The position numbers were made by a program, and so were the translations under genes. A stretch of DNA of 64,000 bases from Streptomyces sp. P3 (GTDB lineage Bacteria > Actinomycetota > Actinomycetes > Streptomycetales > Streptomycetaceae), in NCBI GenBank assembly GCA_016893485.2, contig JAFEKX020000001.1:5349501-5413500 (forward strand), in the 5' to 3' direction. The number at the start of each line of letters is the position of its first letter. Position 1 is the stretch's first letter. Below, piece by piece: positions 18,084-27,733 of the stretch. A model generated the notes under the pieces. The model had not been told where the DNA came from, ran no database searches, and saw nothing but the letters and a program-made list of their open reading frames with translations.

Positions 18084-18364
18084 GTCAACTCCTTTTCGCC
18101 GCACGGGACTTGGCCGACGGCTACGACCCGGGCGACGACGGTCACCTGGTCATCAACACCCTCTCCTGGTGCGCCTCGGCCTGCGGCGTCGCCGGACTGA
18201 TCATCGTCGGCATGCAGATGGCGCTCCAGTTGCGCCGCGGCGATCCGGGCGAGGGCGGTGAGCACTTCCGCGGGGTCTTCTTCGTCGTCCTCGCCTGTGT
18301 GATCGCCACCACGGCCGGTCCGCTCGTCACCTTCCTCGGTGACCTGACCCTTCAAGGCCCCTGA
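18080..18364 (+). CDS. Small two-helix membrane protein, VirB2/TrbC-like candidate
   Basis: Intact 94-residue protein with two hydrophobic helices (about residues 25-46, TLSWCASACGVAGLIIVGMQMAL, and 63-88, VFFVVLACVIATTAGPLVTFL) joined by a charged turn. Size and topology fit VirB2/TrbC pilin-type subunits, and position fits too, but there is no clear signal peptide, so the call is an inference. The GTG start overlaps the preceding gene. The gene at 18445 has the same plan and similar end (ATAGPLV). Confidence 0.6.
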   Translation: MSQLLFAARDLADGYDPGDDGHLVINTLSWCASACGVAGLIIVGMQMALQLRRGDPGEGGEHFRGVFFVVLACVIATTAGPLVTFLGDLTLQGP

Positions 18365-18444
18365 GACCAACAGGCCTTCCCGTACTGCCAGTTCACCCTC
18401 TCGCCCCTCGCTCAGGCCGGGCACCGACTCCTCGGAGAATCCTC

Positions 18445-18732
18445 ATGTCCACGATGCTCTACGAAGCCTCCAACATCCTCGCCGCCACCGTCCCGCAGCC
18501 CACCAGCAACGCCCCCGGCGAACTGACCACCAAGGTCAACCTCGTCCTCGGCATCCTCGCCTGGGCCGGCACCGCGGCCGGTGTCTGCGGCGTACTGGTC
18601 ACCGGCGCGATGATGGCCATCTCCGTCAAGCGGGGTGAGAGCTCGGAGCACATGAGCCGCCTCGGAATGGTGCTCGGCGGCTGTGTGCTGGTGGCCACGG
18701 CCGGCCCGCTCGTCCAGTTCGTCTTCAACTAG
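18445..18732 (+). CDS. Second small two-helix membrane protein, paralogue of 18080-18364
   Basis: Intact 95-residue protein: KVNLVLGILAWAGTAAGVCGVLV, the charged loop SVKRGESSEHMSRLG, then MVLGGCVLVATAGPLVQFVFN. Helices, loop and the motif ATAGPLV match the preceding gene, so the two arose by duplication. Like it, this could be the pilin-like or inner-membrane ring subunit of the T4SS-like machine. An 80-base gap precedes it, with ggagaatcctc before the ATG. Confidence 0.62.
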   Translation: MSTMLYEASNILAATVPQPTSNAPGELTTKVNLVLGILAWAGTAAGVCGVLVTGAMMAISVKRGESSEHMSRLGMVLGGCVLVATAGPLVQFVFN

Positions 18733-18745
18733 AGGGCGCGGGACA

Positions 18746-19501
18746 GTGGGCATCTTCAAGCGCGGAGAACAGCGGTCCGAGGAGTCCGGACCGTACTGGA
18801 AGCAGCGCAGTTGGCAGGCATCGGCGGTATTCCTCGCGCTGGTCGTCGTCCTGGGCGTGATCGCCACGCTGACGTCCGGTTCGGGCTCCGGTGGCCGTGC
18901 GAAGGCGTCGGTGTCCAAAGGTCCGCTGTCCGGCACCGTCTCCAAGAAGGACGGCCGTCCCGGCGGCTGCCGTACCGACGACAGCGCGGGCGACGCGATA
19001 CCGACGACCGTGCCCAAGGACATCACCTGGCACACGCTCGGCATCGGGCGGGTTCCGGTCTCCTCCTCGGCGGGACCGACGAAGTTCCAGGGCGCCGTGT
19101 GGTGGTGCTTCGCGCACACCCCCATGGGCTCCGTGCTGGCCGCCACCGTGATACCCACCCAGATGAGCGGATCCGAGTGGCGCACCGTCACCGACCAGCA
19201 GGTGGTCGCCGGGCAGGGCCGGAGGCTGTTCGAGTTCCAGCGCACCGCCGTGCCGGACACCGACGGTTCCGACAGTGCTCCGGTCACCTCGTCCTACGCC
19301 GGGTTCCAGGTGGCCTCGTACACCGGAGAGGCGGCGACGATCAGGCTGTTGATCAAGAACGACCAGGGCTATGCCAAGACCAGCGTCTCCGTGCGCTGGA
19401 GCGGCGGCGACTGGAAGGTCCAGCCCGACGGAAGCGGAGGCCTGTACTCGCAGTTGGCCACCGAGCAGAGCGCCGTCGGCTACACGCTGTGGGGGGTATG
19501 A
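18746..19501 (+). CDS. Single-pass membrane protein, VirB8-like topology
   Basis: Intact 251-residue protein. A basic cytoplasmic head (FKRGEQRSEESGPYWKQRSW) leads to one transmembrane helix (about 25-44, ASAVFLALVVVLGVIATLTS). A large outside domain follows, with VWWCFAHTPMGSVLAATVIPTQM and an NTF2-like-sized C-terminal half (RLLIKNDQGYAKTSVSVRW). This N-in, C-out plan and its place between pilin-like and VirB6-like genes match VirB8/TrbF. No sequence motif proves it. It starts at GTG 18746 and ends 1 base before the next gene. Confidence 0.6.
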   Translation: MGIFKRGEQRSEESGPYWKQRSWQASAVFLALVVVLGVIATLTSGSGSGGRAKASVSKGPLSGTVSKKDGRPGGCRTDDSAGDAIPTTVPKDITWHTLGIGRVPVSSSAGPTKFQGAVWWCFAHTPMGSVLAATVIPTQMSGSEWRTVTDQQVVAGQGRRLFEFQRTAVPDTDGSDSAPVTSSYAGFQVASYTGEAATIRLLIKNDQGYAKTSVSVRWSGGDWKVQPDGSGGLYSQLATEQSAVGYTLWGV

Positions 19502-19502
19502 C

Positions 19503-20756
19503 ATGGCGGCCTGCAGCAACGGGAATCCACTCGCGGACGCGATCACCGGGTTCTTCAGCTTTCTCGGCGACCCGGTCGGGACGGTCATCGGTCTGATCGC
19601 GAAGACGATCCTCGCCGCCGCGATCGCGGTGTTCGCGGGGCTGGCCGACAGTGTCCCGACCCTGGAGGACACGACCACCTCGCACGACCTCAGCAACAAG
19701 ACGTCGTGGATCGTGGTCTATCTGGCCGTCGGTTCCCTGCTGTTCGCCGCGGGGAAGATGGCGATCGAGCGCAGGGGCACCGCGGGCGTCACCGCCCTGA
19801 AGGGCATCATGCGCGTCGTCCTCGTCTCGGGCGCCGCCACCACCATCTGCCTGGCCGCCGCCAGGATCGCGGACAGCTACTCCACCTACCTGTTCAACGA
19901 CTCCGTGCAGAGCGCGCTGGACAACATCGGCGCCTGCGGGGACAACAGCGACATCCAGTCCTTCCTGCTGCTGATCCTCGCCTTCCTGCTGCTGCTCGCG
20001 GGCATCCTGCACACGATCCTGATGTACATCCGGCTCGGCGTCATGATGATCATGCTCGGCACCCTTCCGATGGCCGCCGCGGCCTCGATGACGGACTGGG
20101 GTGCCGGCTGGTGGCGCAAGCACATCGGCTGGATGATCTCCTGGCTGCTCTACAAGCCCGCGGTCGCGCTCGTGCTGAACGCCGGCATGACGATGATCAC
20201 CCAGGGCAAGACCAGCACGAACGCGAACGTCAACACCCGTATCGCCGGTATCGGGGTGATGCTGCTCTCCGCCATCGCGCTCCCCGCGCTGCTGAAGCTC
20301 GTCGTACCCGCGGCCGCTGCCATGGGCACCGGCAACCCGATGGCCTCGATGGGTCAGGCGGGCGGCCAGCTGGCGAGCGGTGCTGTGCAGGTCGGCGCCA
20401 TGAGCGGCGGGTCCGGCGGGGGCGGCGGCGGACAGAAGGGCCCGAGCGGAGCGAGCGGCACCGGGGGTGCCAGCGGCTCGTCCGGTGCGGGTGGCTCGTC
20501 CGGGGCCGGCGGTTCGTCCGGTTCCAGTGGCTCGGACGGCGCCGGGGGCTCGGCGGGCTCGAACGGTTCGTCCGGCTCGGGCGGTCCGAGCGGCGCCGGC
20601 AAGGCCGCAGGCGGCGCGGGCAAGGAAGCCGGAGCGGCGCTGGGCGGTCCCGCCGGCATCGCGGTCCTCGCGGCCGTGGCCGCGGCCCAGACCGCCGGCT
20701 CGACCGTCTCCGGCGCCGTCGAGGGCGGCGACGGAGAACTCGGCAACAACAAGTGA
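19503..20756 (+). CDS. Polytopic membrane protein, VirB6/TrbL-like
   Basis: Intact 417-residue protein with about six or seven hydrophobic helices across residues 30-290 (ILAAAIAVFAGLA, WIVVYLAVGSLLFAAG, SFLLLILAFLLLLAGILHTIL, VMMIMLGTLPMAAAA, IAGIGVMLLSAIALPALL). A Gly/Ser-rich tail follows (residues 300-370), then a short hydrophobic end. Conserved aromatic residues DWGAGWWRKHIGWM resemble TrbL/VirB6 channel proteins of Gram-positive T4SSs. ATG 19503 follows the previous stop by one base. A strong terminator follows at 20832. Confidence 0.75.
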   Translation: MAACSNGNPLADAITGFFSFLGDPVGTVIGLIAKTILAAAIAVFAGLADSVPTLEDTTTSHDLSNKTSWIVVYLAVGSLLFAAGKMAIERRGTAGVTALKGIMRVVLVSGAATTICLAAARIADSYSTYLFNDSVQSALDNIGACGDNSDIQSFLLLILAFLLLLAGILHTILMYIRLGVMMIMLGTLPMAAAASMTDWGAGWWRKHIGWMISWLLYKPAVALVLNAGMTMITQGKTSTNANVNTRIAGIGVMLLSAIALPALLKLVVPAAAAMGTGNPMASMGQAGGQLASGAVQVGAMSGGSGGGGGGQKGPSGASGTGGASGSSGAGGSSGAGGSSGSSGSDGAGGSAGSNGSSGSGGPSGAGKAAGGAGKEAGAALGGPAGIAVLAAVAAAQTAGSTVSGAVEGGDGELGNNK

Positions 20757-20831
20757 GCCCAGGGGAGTACACGACACCCAGGCCGTACGCCGCCGGTACC
20801 TCCCGCGGGCGTCGCCTCCCCTGACGAACGG

Positions 20832-20866
20832 CCGCCGGGCGCCCTTCCCCAGGGCGCCCGGCGGTC
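20832..20866 (+). terminator. Strong hairpin inside the T4SS-like cluster
   Basis: A perfect 13-bp stem (ccgccgggcgccc / gggcgcccggcgg, 20832-20844 and 20852-20864) with loop ttcccca is followed by tcttcc. It separates the membrane-subunit genes from the ATPase genes, so the latter may have their own promoter or depend on readthrough. Confidence 0.8.
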
Positions 20867-20931
20867 TTCCCCACCGGCCTCGACCCACCTCACGCCGTAC
20901 TCGCGTCACTGCACGAAAGGAAACCGGTCAC

Positions 20932-22425
20932 ATGTCCACGGAAGCCGTCTCCCATCCGACCTACGGGAACTGGCGCAGGCCGAGGCGCGCGGGGCTCGGG
21001 CCGCTCGGCCTCGTCGGCACCTTCGTGATCTTCGGCGGCCTCGTCGCCACGCTGCTGGCGTCGCTGATCTCGCTGTACGCGGCGATCATCGTGTTCGTAC
21101 CGGTCGTCCTCTTCCTCATCCCGCTGACCATCCGCACCCAGGACGGCCGCAACGTCTACCAGCTCTTCGCCCTGCGCGTCGGCTGGTGGCGCCGGAAGGC
21201 CGCGGGCGCGCACCTCTACGTCTCCGGCCCGCTCTCCGCGCGCCCCGGCGGCCGGTTCCGCCCGCCGGGTCTGCTCAACAAGGTCACCGCGACCGAGGGC
21301 CGTGACGCCTACGACCGCCCCTTCGGGATCCTGCACCACCCGCAGCGCGACCTGTACACGATCGTCCTGGGCTGCGACCCCGACGGCGGTTCGCTCATCG
21401 ACCCGGACCAGGTCGACGTCTGGGTCGCGCTGTGGGGCGAGTGGCTGGCGCGGCTCTCCCACGAACCCGGTCTGAAGGGCGCCACCGTGATCGTGGAGAC
21501 CGCCCCCGACCCCGGCACCCGGCTCGCCCACGAGGTGCTCCCCCGCATCCACCCCGACGCGCCGGCCGCCGCCCGTGCCGTGATGGAGGAGGTCGTCGAC
21601 AACTACCCGAGTGCCTCCTCCGAGATGCACACCTACGTCACCCTCACCTACGGCAACCCGGCGGGCCAGCGGCGCAGGAAGGAGGACGTGATGACCGAAC
21701 TGGCCATCCGTATCCCCGGCCTGCTCAGCGGGCTCGTCGCGGCCGGCGGCGGTGCCGCCTACCCGCTGTCGGCGGAGCGGATCGCCGAGGTCGTCCGGGT
21801 CGCCTACGACCCCGCCGTCGCCGCCGACGTCCTCAACGCCCGTGCCCAGCACGGCGGAACGGGCCTGGAGTGGGACGACGCCGGCCCCGCGGCCGCCGTG
21901 GAGACGGTGAACGCCTACCAGCACGACTCCGGCGTCTCCCGGACCTGGATGCTGACGCTGGCGCCCCGCGGCACCGTCCGCTCCTCGGTGCTGCGCGGCA
22001 TGCTGGAGGCCGCCCCCGGCACCCGGCGCAAGCGGGTCGCCCTGGTCTACCGGGCCATCGACCCCGCCACCTCGGCCCGCATCGTCGAGGCGGACCGGCG
22101 CAGCGCCCAGTTCATGGCCACATCCGGCAAGGGCATGGTCCAGGCACGCGCGGCCTCCGAGGTGCGGGCGGCCGAGCAGACCGCCGCCGAGGAGGCGTCC
22201 GGCGCCGGGCTCGTGGAGTTCTCCCTGATGCTGACGGTCACCGTCGACACCCTCGAGGACCTCGCCGACGCCAGCGTCACCGTACGCAACCTGACGGCGG
22301 CGTCCCGGGTGCTGATGCGCCCCGCCGACCGGATGCAGGCGGCCGCGTTCAGCTGCACCCTGCCCGCCGGAATCCTGCCGTGGGAGCAGACCCTCGTCCC
22401 GCACGAACTCCAGGAGGCGTTGTGA
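20932..22425 (+). CDS. SCO6880-family protein (N-terminal half of a split VirB4)
   Basis: Intact 497-residue protein. Two membrane helices near the N-terminus (residues 21-62, LGLVGTFVIFGGLVATLLASL and YAAIIVFVPVVLFLIPL) lead to a soluble domain with RPPGLLNKVTATEGRDAYDRPFG, typical of the SCO6880 family. It contains no Walker motifs. In other T4SSs such an N-terminal region precedes the ATPase domain in one VirB4 polypeptide. Here the ATPase is the next gene, whose GTG overlaps this stop, so the two probably form one machine part. Confidence 0.82.
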   Translation: MSTEAVSHPTYGNWRRPRRAGLGPLGLVGTFVIFGGLVATLLASLISLYAAIIVFVPVVLFLIPLTIRTQDGRNVYQLFALRVGWWRRKAAGAHLYVSGPLSARPGGRFRPPGLLNKVTATEGRDAYDRPFGILHHPQRDLYTIVLGCDPDGGSLIDPDQVDVWVALWGEWLARLSHEPGLKGATVIVETAPDPGTRLAHEVLPRIHPDAPAAARAVMEEVVDNYPSASSEMHTYVTLTYGNPAGQRRRKEDVMTELAIRIPGLLSGLVAAGGGAAYPLSAERIAEVVRVAYDPAVAADVLNARAQHGGTGLEWDDAGPAAAVETVNAYQHDSGVSRTWMLTLAPRGTVRSSVLRGMLEAAPGTRRKRVALVYRAIDPATSARIVEADRRSAQFMATSGKGMVQARAASEVRAAEQTAAEEASGAGLVEFSLMLTVTVDTLEDLADASVTVRNLTAASRVLMRPADRMQAAAFSCTLPAGILPWEQTLVPHELQEAL

Positions 22426-24158
22426 GCCGCCGTAGCGAAGAGAAGCTGGCCGAGCGGGCGGACCTGCTGGCCGAGGAGGAGGCACTCCGGGACCTGGCCG
22501 CGGGCGGGCCGGGGCTGGTCGGCCTGGACGGTTACGGCGCCGAGGCCGCCGCGAAGAAGTCCGCCAAGGCCAAGGCCAAGGCCAAGGCCAGGGCCGATGC
22601 CAAGTCCGAGGCCCGGCGCGGTGGCAAGGAGAAGGGCCCGGCCAAGCCCCGGGAGCCGTACGTCCCGGCGCGCGGCTGGCCGGGGGCCGGCGGTGGCCGC
22701 GTCGGGTACATGGACCCGCCCACCATGTGGCGGGCCACCACCGTGCAGGCCTGCGGCATGTGGCCGTTCGCCGCCGGTTCGGGCTCGCCCATGATCGGAG
22801 TGCCCCTCGGCCAGCACCTGTTCACCGGCGCCACGGTCTGCGGCGACCCGCTGAACTGGTTCACCCGGGCCCGCTACATCTCCAACCCCTCCTGTTCATG
22901 CTCGGCATGCCGGGTCTGGGCAAGTCGACCCTCATCAACCGGATGCTGATCGGGCTCGCCGCGACCGGAGTCGTCCCACTGGTCCTCGGCGACCTCAAGC
23001 CCGACTACGCCGACACCGTCCGCGCGCTCGGCGGCCAGGTCATCTCCATCGGCCGCGGCCGGGGCGGCATCAACGTCCTGGACCCGGGTGCCATGGGGAG
23101 GCCGCCGCGAAGATCGGCGGCGAGGCCGGCGAGGTCCTCAAGGCGGAGGCCCACGGCCGGGTGCTGAACATGGTCGCCGCCCTCATCACCATCGTGCGCG
23201 GCCGGCCCATGGACGACCACGAGCAGTCCGTGCTCTCCGCCGTCCTGCACCACCTGCGCGAACGCGCCGTCCCCGGCCGCAGCGTGCTCCTGCCCGACGT
23301 GCTGCGGGTCCTCACCGACGGCCCCGACCGGGTCCGCGCGGTCACCCTCGACCGGGGTTCCGACACCCGCTACCGGGACGCCGTCGACCCGCTGCACCGC
23401 TCCCTGCTCGGCATTCTCGACGGCCCGCTCGGTGACACCTTCGCCTCCGAGACATCCACCCGGATCGACGCGAACGCGCCCGCCGTGTGCATCGACATCT
23501 CCGGCATCGGCGAGGCCGACACCCAGCTCACCGCCGCCGCGATGCTCGCCGCGTGGTCCGACGGCCTCGGCACGGTCGCGGCCTCGCACGCTCTCGCGGA
23601 CGCCGGACTCGCGCCCCGGCGCTGGTTCTTCACCGTCCTCGACGAGCTGTGGCGCCCGCTGCGCGCCGCCTCCGGCATCGTCGACCGCATCGACGCCCTC
23701 ACCCGCCTCAACCGCTCCCTCGGCCTCGGCGACGCCAAGATCACCCACACCCTCAAGGACGCCGAGGCCCTCGGCACCGATGCCGACCGCGCCAAGGCGC
23801 GCGGCTTCGTCGAGCGGGCCGGCATGGTCGTCTGCGCCGGACTGCCGAAGACCGAGATGGAGGATCTCGGCAAGGTCGTCGGACTCTCCCGCCGCGAGAT
23901 CGAACTCGTGTCGTCCTGGTCCTCGCCGCCCGGCTGGGGTGTGCGGGGCGAGGACGAGGAGCCCCGGGGCGCGGTCGCTTCCTCATCAAGGTCGGTGGCC
24001 GCCCCGGCATCCCGATCAAGGTCGCCATCACCGACGCCGAGCGCGACCTGCACAACACCAACACCCGCTGGACGACCAACGAGGCGGCCATCGAGCAGGC
24101 CGCCGCCCGCACCGCCCAGGAAGTCGCCCGGCGCGCGCAGGAAGGACCGCTCCCCTGA
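22422..24158 (+). CDS. VirB4-type secretion ATPase (C-terminal half), frameshifted
   Basis: GTG 22422 overlaps the SCO6880-family stop. A lysine/alanine coiled region (AKAKAKAKARADAK) and linker lead to the P-loop MLGMPGLGKSTLINRML near 22910, then GDLKPDYADTVRALGGQ and the Walker B strand FFTVLDELWRPL near 23637. The end (TRWTTNEAAIEQAAARTAQE) is helical. Frames change at about 22890, 23095 and 23965; each is explained by one missing C or G. Restored length is about 580 residues. This is the energising ATPase of the T4SS-like system and is cytoplasmic or membrane-associated. Confidence 0.85.
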
Positions 24159-24242
24159 TCCTCCCGGGCGCCCCGGCCACCCTCGCCCTCCCCGGCGACC
24201 CGGGCTTCCCCGCCGTGGAGGCGTCGGCCGGGGGTGGACGGC

Positions 24243-26033
24243 ATGAGCGGACCCCGCAGCACCGACCTCGGTGACCAGTTGCAGTGGGCCATCGCCGCGC
24301 TGGCCGCCTTCGGCGTACTCGCGTTCACCATCGTCTGGGCCGGCGGCACCCTCGGCGCCGGTCTCGCCGGCTACGGCTGGGACGCCCCGCCGTTCGCCCT
24401 GTCCACCGTCTCCGCCCTGATCTCCCACGGACCGACCGAGCTGTGGCCGGGCGCCCCGGCCGCCGTGCTCTACGCGGGCATGTTCGGCGTCCTGGCGTTG
24501 ATCATGGTGCCCGCCGCCCTCGCCGTCGGCTTCTTCATGGACCGCGGCAGAGCGCCCAGGGGCCTCGCCGGGCGGCGTGAACTCGCCGCCATGTGCCCCA
24601 AGGGCATCGAGGCCCGCGCCCGCGAACTGCGCCCCACCCTCAAGGGCCGTGAGCAGGTCCACCCCGACGAGACCGGCAACCTCCTCGGCGACCTCGACCC
24701 CAAAGGGCCCCGAGCTGCGCAGCAGTTACGAGGACGTGGAGCTGGACCTGATGGCGCCCCGGGCCGGCAAGTCCACCGGCATCGCCGTGCCCCGGGTGCT
24801 GCGCGCCCAGGGCGCGGTCCTGCTGACCTCCAACAAGTCCGACGTGTACGCCGTCACCCGCGCCCAGCGGGAGAAGGCGGGCACGGTATGGACGTTCGAC
24901 CCGCAGGGCATCGCCCACAGCCCGCGCGCCATGTGGTGGAACATCCTCGGCGAGTGCCACACCATCGAGGGCGCCCGCCGGATGGCCGGTCACTTCGTGG
25001 CGTCCGTCAACGACGACACCGCGAAGAAGGACTTCTGGATCTCGGCCGCCCAGAACACCCTCACCGCGCTGTTCCTGGCCGCCGCCCGCGGCCGGGCCCC
25101 GCTGACCGAGCTGCTGGCCTGGCTCGCCGACCCCGCCGACCGCACCCCCGTCGACCTGCTGCGCGAGGTCGGACTCATCGCGATGGCCGAGCAGTTGCAG
25201 GGCACCGTGCGCGGCGCGGTGGAGACCCGGGACGGCATCTACGAGACCGCCCGCCAGACCGCGTCCTGCCTCCTCGACCCCGAGATCCTCGCGTGGGTCA
25301 CCCCGACCCGCACCTCCCGGAGTTCCGCCCGGACCGGCACGTCCTCGGCACCGACACGCTCTACCTCCTCTCCAAGGACGGCGGCGGCTCGGCGGCGGGC
25401 GTCATCGCCGGCCTCGCCGACGCGACCATGCGGGCGGGTGTCGTGGCCGCCGAGCGGATGGGCGGCCGGCTCGACCCGCCGCTGACCGCGGTCCTCGACG
25501 AGGCGGCCAACGTGTGCCGCATCTCCGATCTCCCCGACCTGTACTCCCACTTCGGCTCGCGCGGCATCAACGTCGTGACCCTGCTGCAGAGTTACCGCCA
25601 GGGCGCCCGGGTGTGGGGCGAGGTGGGGATGGACGCGCTGTGGAGCGCGGCGACCGTCAAACTTCTCGGCGCGGGCCTGGACGACGCCGACTTCGTGCAG
25701 AAGATCTCCACCCTGGTCGGCCAGCACGATGTGAAGACCCCGAGCATCTCCCGCAGCAAGGACGGCACGTCACGCTCGTACTCCTACCGCCAGGAAGCCG
25801 TCCTGCCGCCCGACCGGATCCGCGCCCTCCCCAAGGGCACCGCCCTGCTGTTGGCCACCGGCGTCAAGCCGGCCCTGATCCGGTTGCGCCCCTGGTACAA
25901 GGAGCCCGGCGCCGCCGAGATCTCGGCGGCGGCGAAGGCGGAGACGGCGGCGATCACGGAACGGGCAGCGGCACGTCTGCTGCCGGGCCTGAACCTGGAG
26001 AAGGAGAGCGGCCAGGGCGCCGTCCCAGCGTGA
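24243..26033 (+). CDS. VirD4/TraG-type coupling ATPase (TraM recognition domain), frameshifted
   Basis: Two N-terminal membrane helices (residues 14-38 and 76-101) are followed by LDLMAPRAGKSTGIAVPRVL (Walker A near 24750), LLTSNKSDVYAVTRAQREK, MWWNILGECHTIEGARRMAG, and Walker B PPLTAVLDEAANVCRI near 25490, then GINVVTLLQSYRQGARVWG. This matches type IV coupling proteins, which select substrates at the channel entrance. There is one extra A near 24705 and one missing C near 25300. Restored length is about 597 residues. No relaxase is encoded nearby, so its substrate may be protein. Confidence 0.88.
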   Translation: MSGPRSTDLGDQLQWAIAALAAFGVLAFTIVWAGGTLGAGLAGYGWDAPPFALSTVSALISHGPTELWPGAPAAVLYAGMFGVLALIMVPAALAVGFFMDRGRAPRGLAGRRELAAMCPKGIEARARELRPTLKGREQVHPDETGNLLGDLDPKGPRAAQQLRGRGAGPDGAPGRQVHRHRRAPGAARPGRGPADLQQVRRVRRHPRPAGEGGHGMDVRPAGHRPQPARHVVEHPRRVPHHRGRPPDGRSLRGVRQRRHREEGLLDLGRPEHPHRAVPGRRPRPGPADRAAGLARRPRRPHPRRPAARGRTHRDGRAVAGHRARRGGDPGRHLRDRPPDRVLPPRPRDPRVGHPDPHLPEFRPDRHVLGTDTLYLLSKDGGGSAAGVIAGLADATMRAGVVAAERMGGRLDPPLTAVLDEAANVCRISDLPDLYSHFGSRGINVVTLLQSYRQGARVWGEVGMDALWSAATVKLLGAGLDDADFVQKISTLVGQHDVKTPSISRSKDGTSRSYSYRQEAVLPPDRIRALPKGTALLLATGVKPALIRLRPWYKEPGAAEISAAAKAETAAITERAAARLLPGLNLEKESGQGAVPA

Positions 26034-27166
26034 CGGTCCGCAGCACCAGCTCGGCAGGCCCGTACCGCACCCGCCCCATCAGCCGTACGCCCAGGGCGAG
26101 TTGGGCGCCGTACAGCACCAGGCACCCGGCCAGGACGACGGCGGTGCCGACCCGGTCGTAGAGGCCGAGGCCGTAACCGGTGAAGATCAGAGCGAGGACC
26201 AGCGACTGCGAGAGGTACTGCGTGAGGGCCATGCGCCCGGAGGCGGCCAGCACCCGTGCCGCCGCCGGGCGCACGGCGCTCACGAGCAGGAGCAGGCCGC
26301 AGGCGTACGACGCCGTGAGCGCGGGCGCGGTCAGCAGCGACACCGCGTGTCCGACCAGGAACCAGCGGCTGTCCAGCGGCCCGTCCGCACAGCACGCGGT
26401 GACCACACCACCGGCCAGACCGACCGGCAGCCACCGTACGACGACCCCCTGAGCCATGTCCGGTCCCGGCCGCGCCGCTCCACCAGGCCCGCCTTCGCCG
26501 CCGCCGCGAGGCCGGCCAGGAACGCGGCCAGTATGTCGGGGGCGTACAGCACGTTCGCGCCCATGGTCGCCGGCAGTTCGCGCAGCCGTGCCCCGACCAC
26601 GGACAGGAAACCGCCCCGGTAGGCGGTCACACGGGGCGCGATCTCGGCGGCGTACCGCGCCGGGGTGACCGGCTGGGTGAAGGCGACGGTCAGCAGCCCG
26701 TACCCCAGCAGCAGCACCGCGAGGCCCGCCACCAGACAGACCGCGATCCGCAGCGCGGCCCGGGGCTCAGCCCGCGCAGGCCGTACAGGACCAGCCCCAG
26801 GACGGCGTACGTCATCAGGATGTCGCCGGAGTAGAGCAGCACCGCGTGCAGCGCCCCGAGGCCGAACAGCCCTGCCGTACGGCGGAGATGGCGTCCGGCG
26901 GACCCGCCGCCCGGCTGCCCGGAGCGTTCCTGGAGGACGAAGCTGTAGCCGAAGAGGAACGAGAAGAGTTGGTAGAGGGTGGTGGTCGCGGTCACCGCCC
27001 AGGCGGCGGCCCGGTCGGCGCCGGAGGCATGCGGACCACCACCGAACGCGGTGTAAGGACCCGCCATCAGCTGGGCGTTGACGAGCAGGATGCCGAACAG
27101 GGCGAACCCGCGCAGTACGTCGACGTCCTGGACCCGCCCGGGACCGACCGCCGCGCGCCCGCTCAC
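25954..27166 (-). CDS. DUF418 polytopic membrane protein, frameshifted
   Basis: The N-terminal VDVLRGFALFGILLVNAQLM and the LYQLFSFLFGYSFVLQE stretch are DUF418 (YeiB-like) hallmarks. The C-terminal GRMALTQYLSQSLVLALIF fits the DUF418 signature domain. About nine helices are expected. Breaks near 26762 and 26453 are each one missing G or C. GTG 27166 overlaps the stop of the DUF3592 gene. The 3' end runs convergently about 80 bases into the coupling-protein gene. Function is unknown; members are membrane proteins of acyltransferase-like fold. Confidence 0.82.
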
Positions 27167-27554
27167 CGCGTCAGCAGGGTCGCGCACACGAACACCGCGG
27201 TCGACGTCAGGAACCATCCGAACGCCGGTGACAGCAGATACCGAGGCGTCCAGAGCCGGGCCGCCGCGGGCCGGTCGCGCGGGTAGCACACGGGCACCGT
27301 CCCGCCGACCCGCGGCAGTCCGCGCAGGGACCCGTACGCACCCGCGTCGACCACGACCGGCCGTCCCAGGTGGTCGGTGAACATCACCAGCCCGGTGCGC
27401 CGCCGGTCGCCCGCGATTCGCGGGATCACCGTGCCCGTCACGAGCACCCCCGCACCCACAACCGCCCCACGGTCACCAACTGCCGTACGGCGAGAAGGAG
27501 AAACCCGAGCCCCACCCCCGTGCACAGGGCGAGCAGCAGCAACTTGGCGTCCAT
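27163..27554 (-). CDS. DUF3592-like small membrane protein, frameshifted
   Basis: MDAKLLLLALCTGVGLGFLLLA gives an N-terminal helix, then a soluble loop with GTVIPRIAGDRRRTGLVMFTDHLGRP and VPVCYPRDRPAAARLW, and a C-terminal helix (GWFLTSTAVFVCATLL). This helix-beta domain-helix plan with the VxYxPxxP-like motif VCYPRDRP is typical of DUF3592. One G is missing near 27455. Restored length is about 130 residues. Its stop overlaps the DUF418 start (GTGA), so they form an operon. Function is unknown. Confidence 0.75.
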
Positions 27555-27733
27555 ACGGTCCCCTTCACCGGCCGTCGTACCTCTTCGCGCACAACGTCCG
27601 CCGCGCGCCACGGGTTCACGCCCCCACCCCACCACGGGTGCACGCCGTCGCATCTTCACTGAACCGCCGTACGGGTGGCGCCCGTTGTGCCCACGCATCC
27701 TCACCGACGCGCAGGAAGGAAGCTTCGGCCCAG

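Noticed and set aside
22422..24158. Programmed frameshifting in the ATPase gene
   Set aside because: Three breaks, each explained by one missing G or C in a run and equal in kind to breaks in housekeeping genes; no slippery site or stimulatory structure pattern.
17197..26033. Integrative conjugative element
   Set aside because: No integrase, relaxase, excisionase, replication protein or flanking tRNA attachment site was found in the window.
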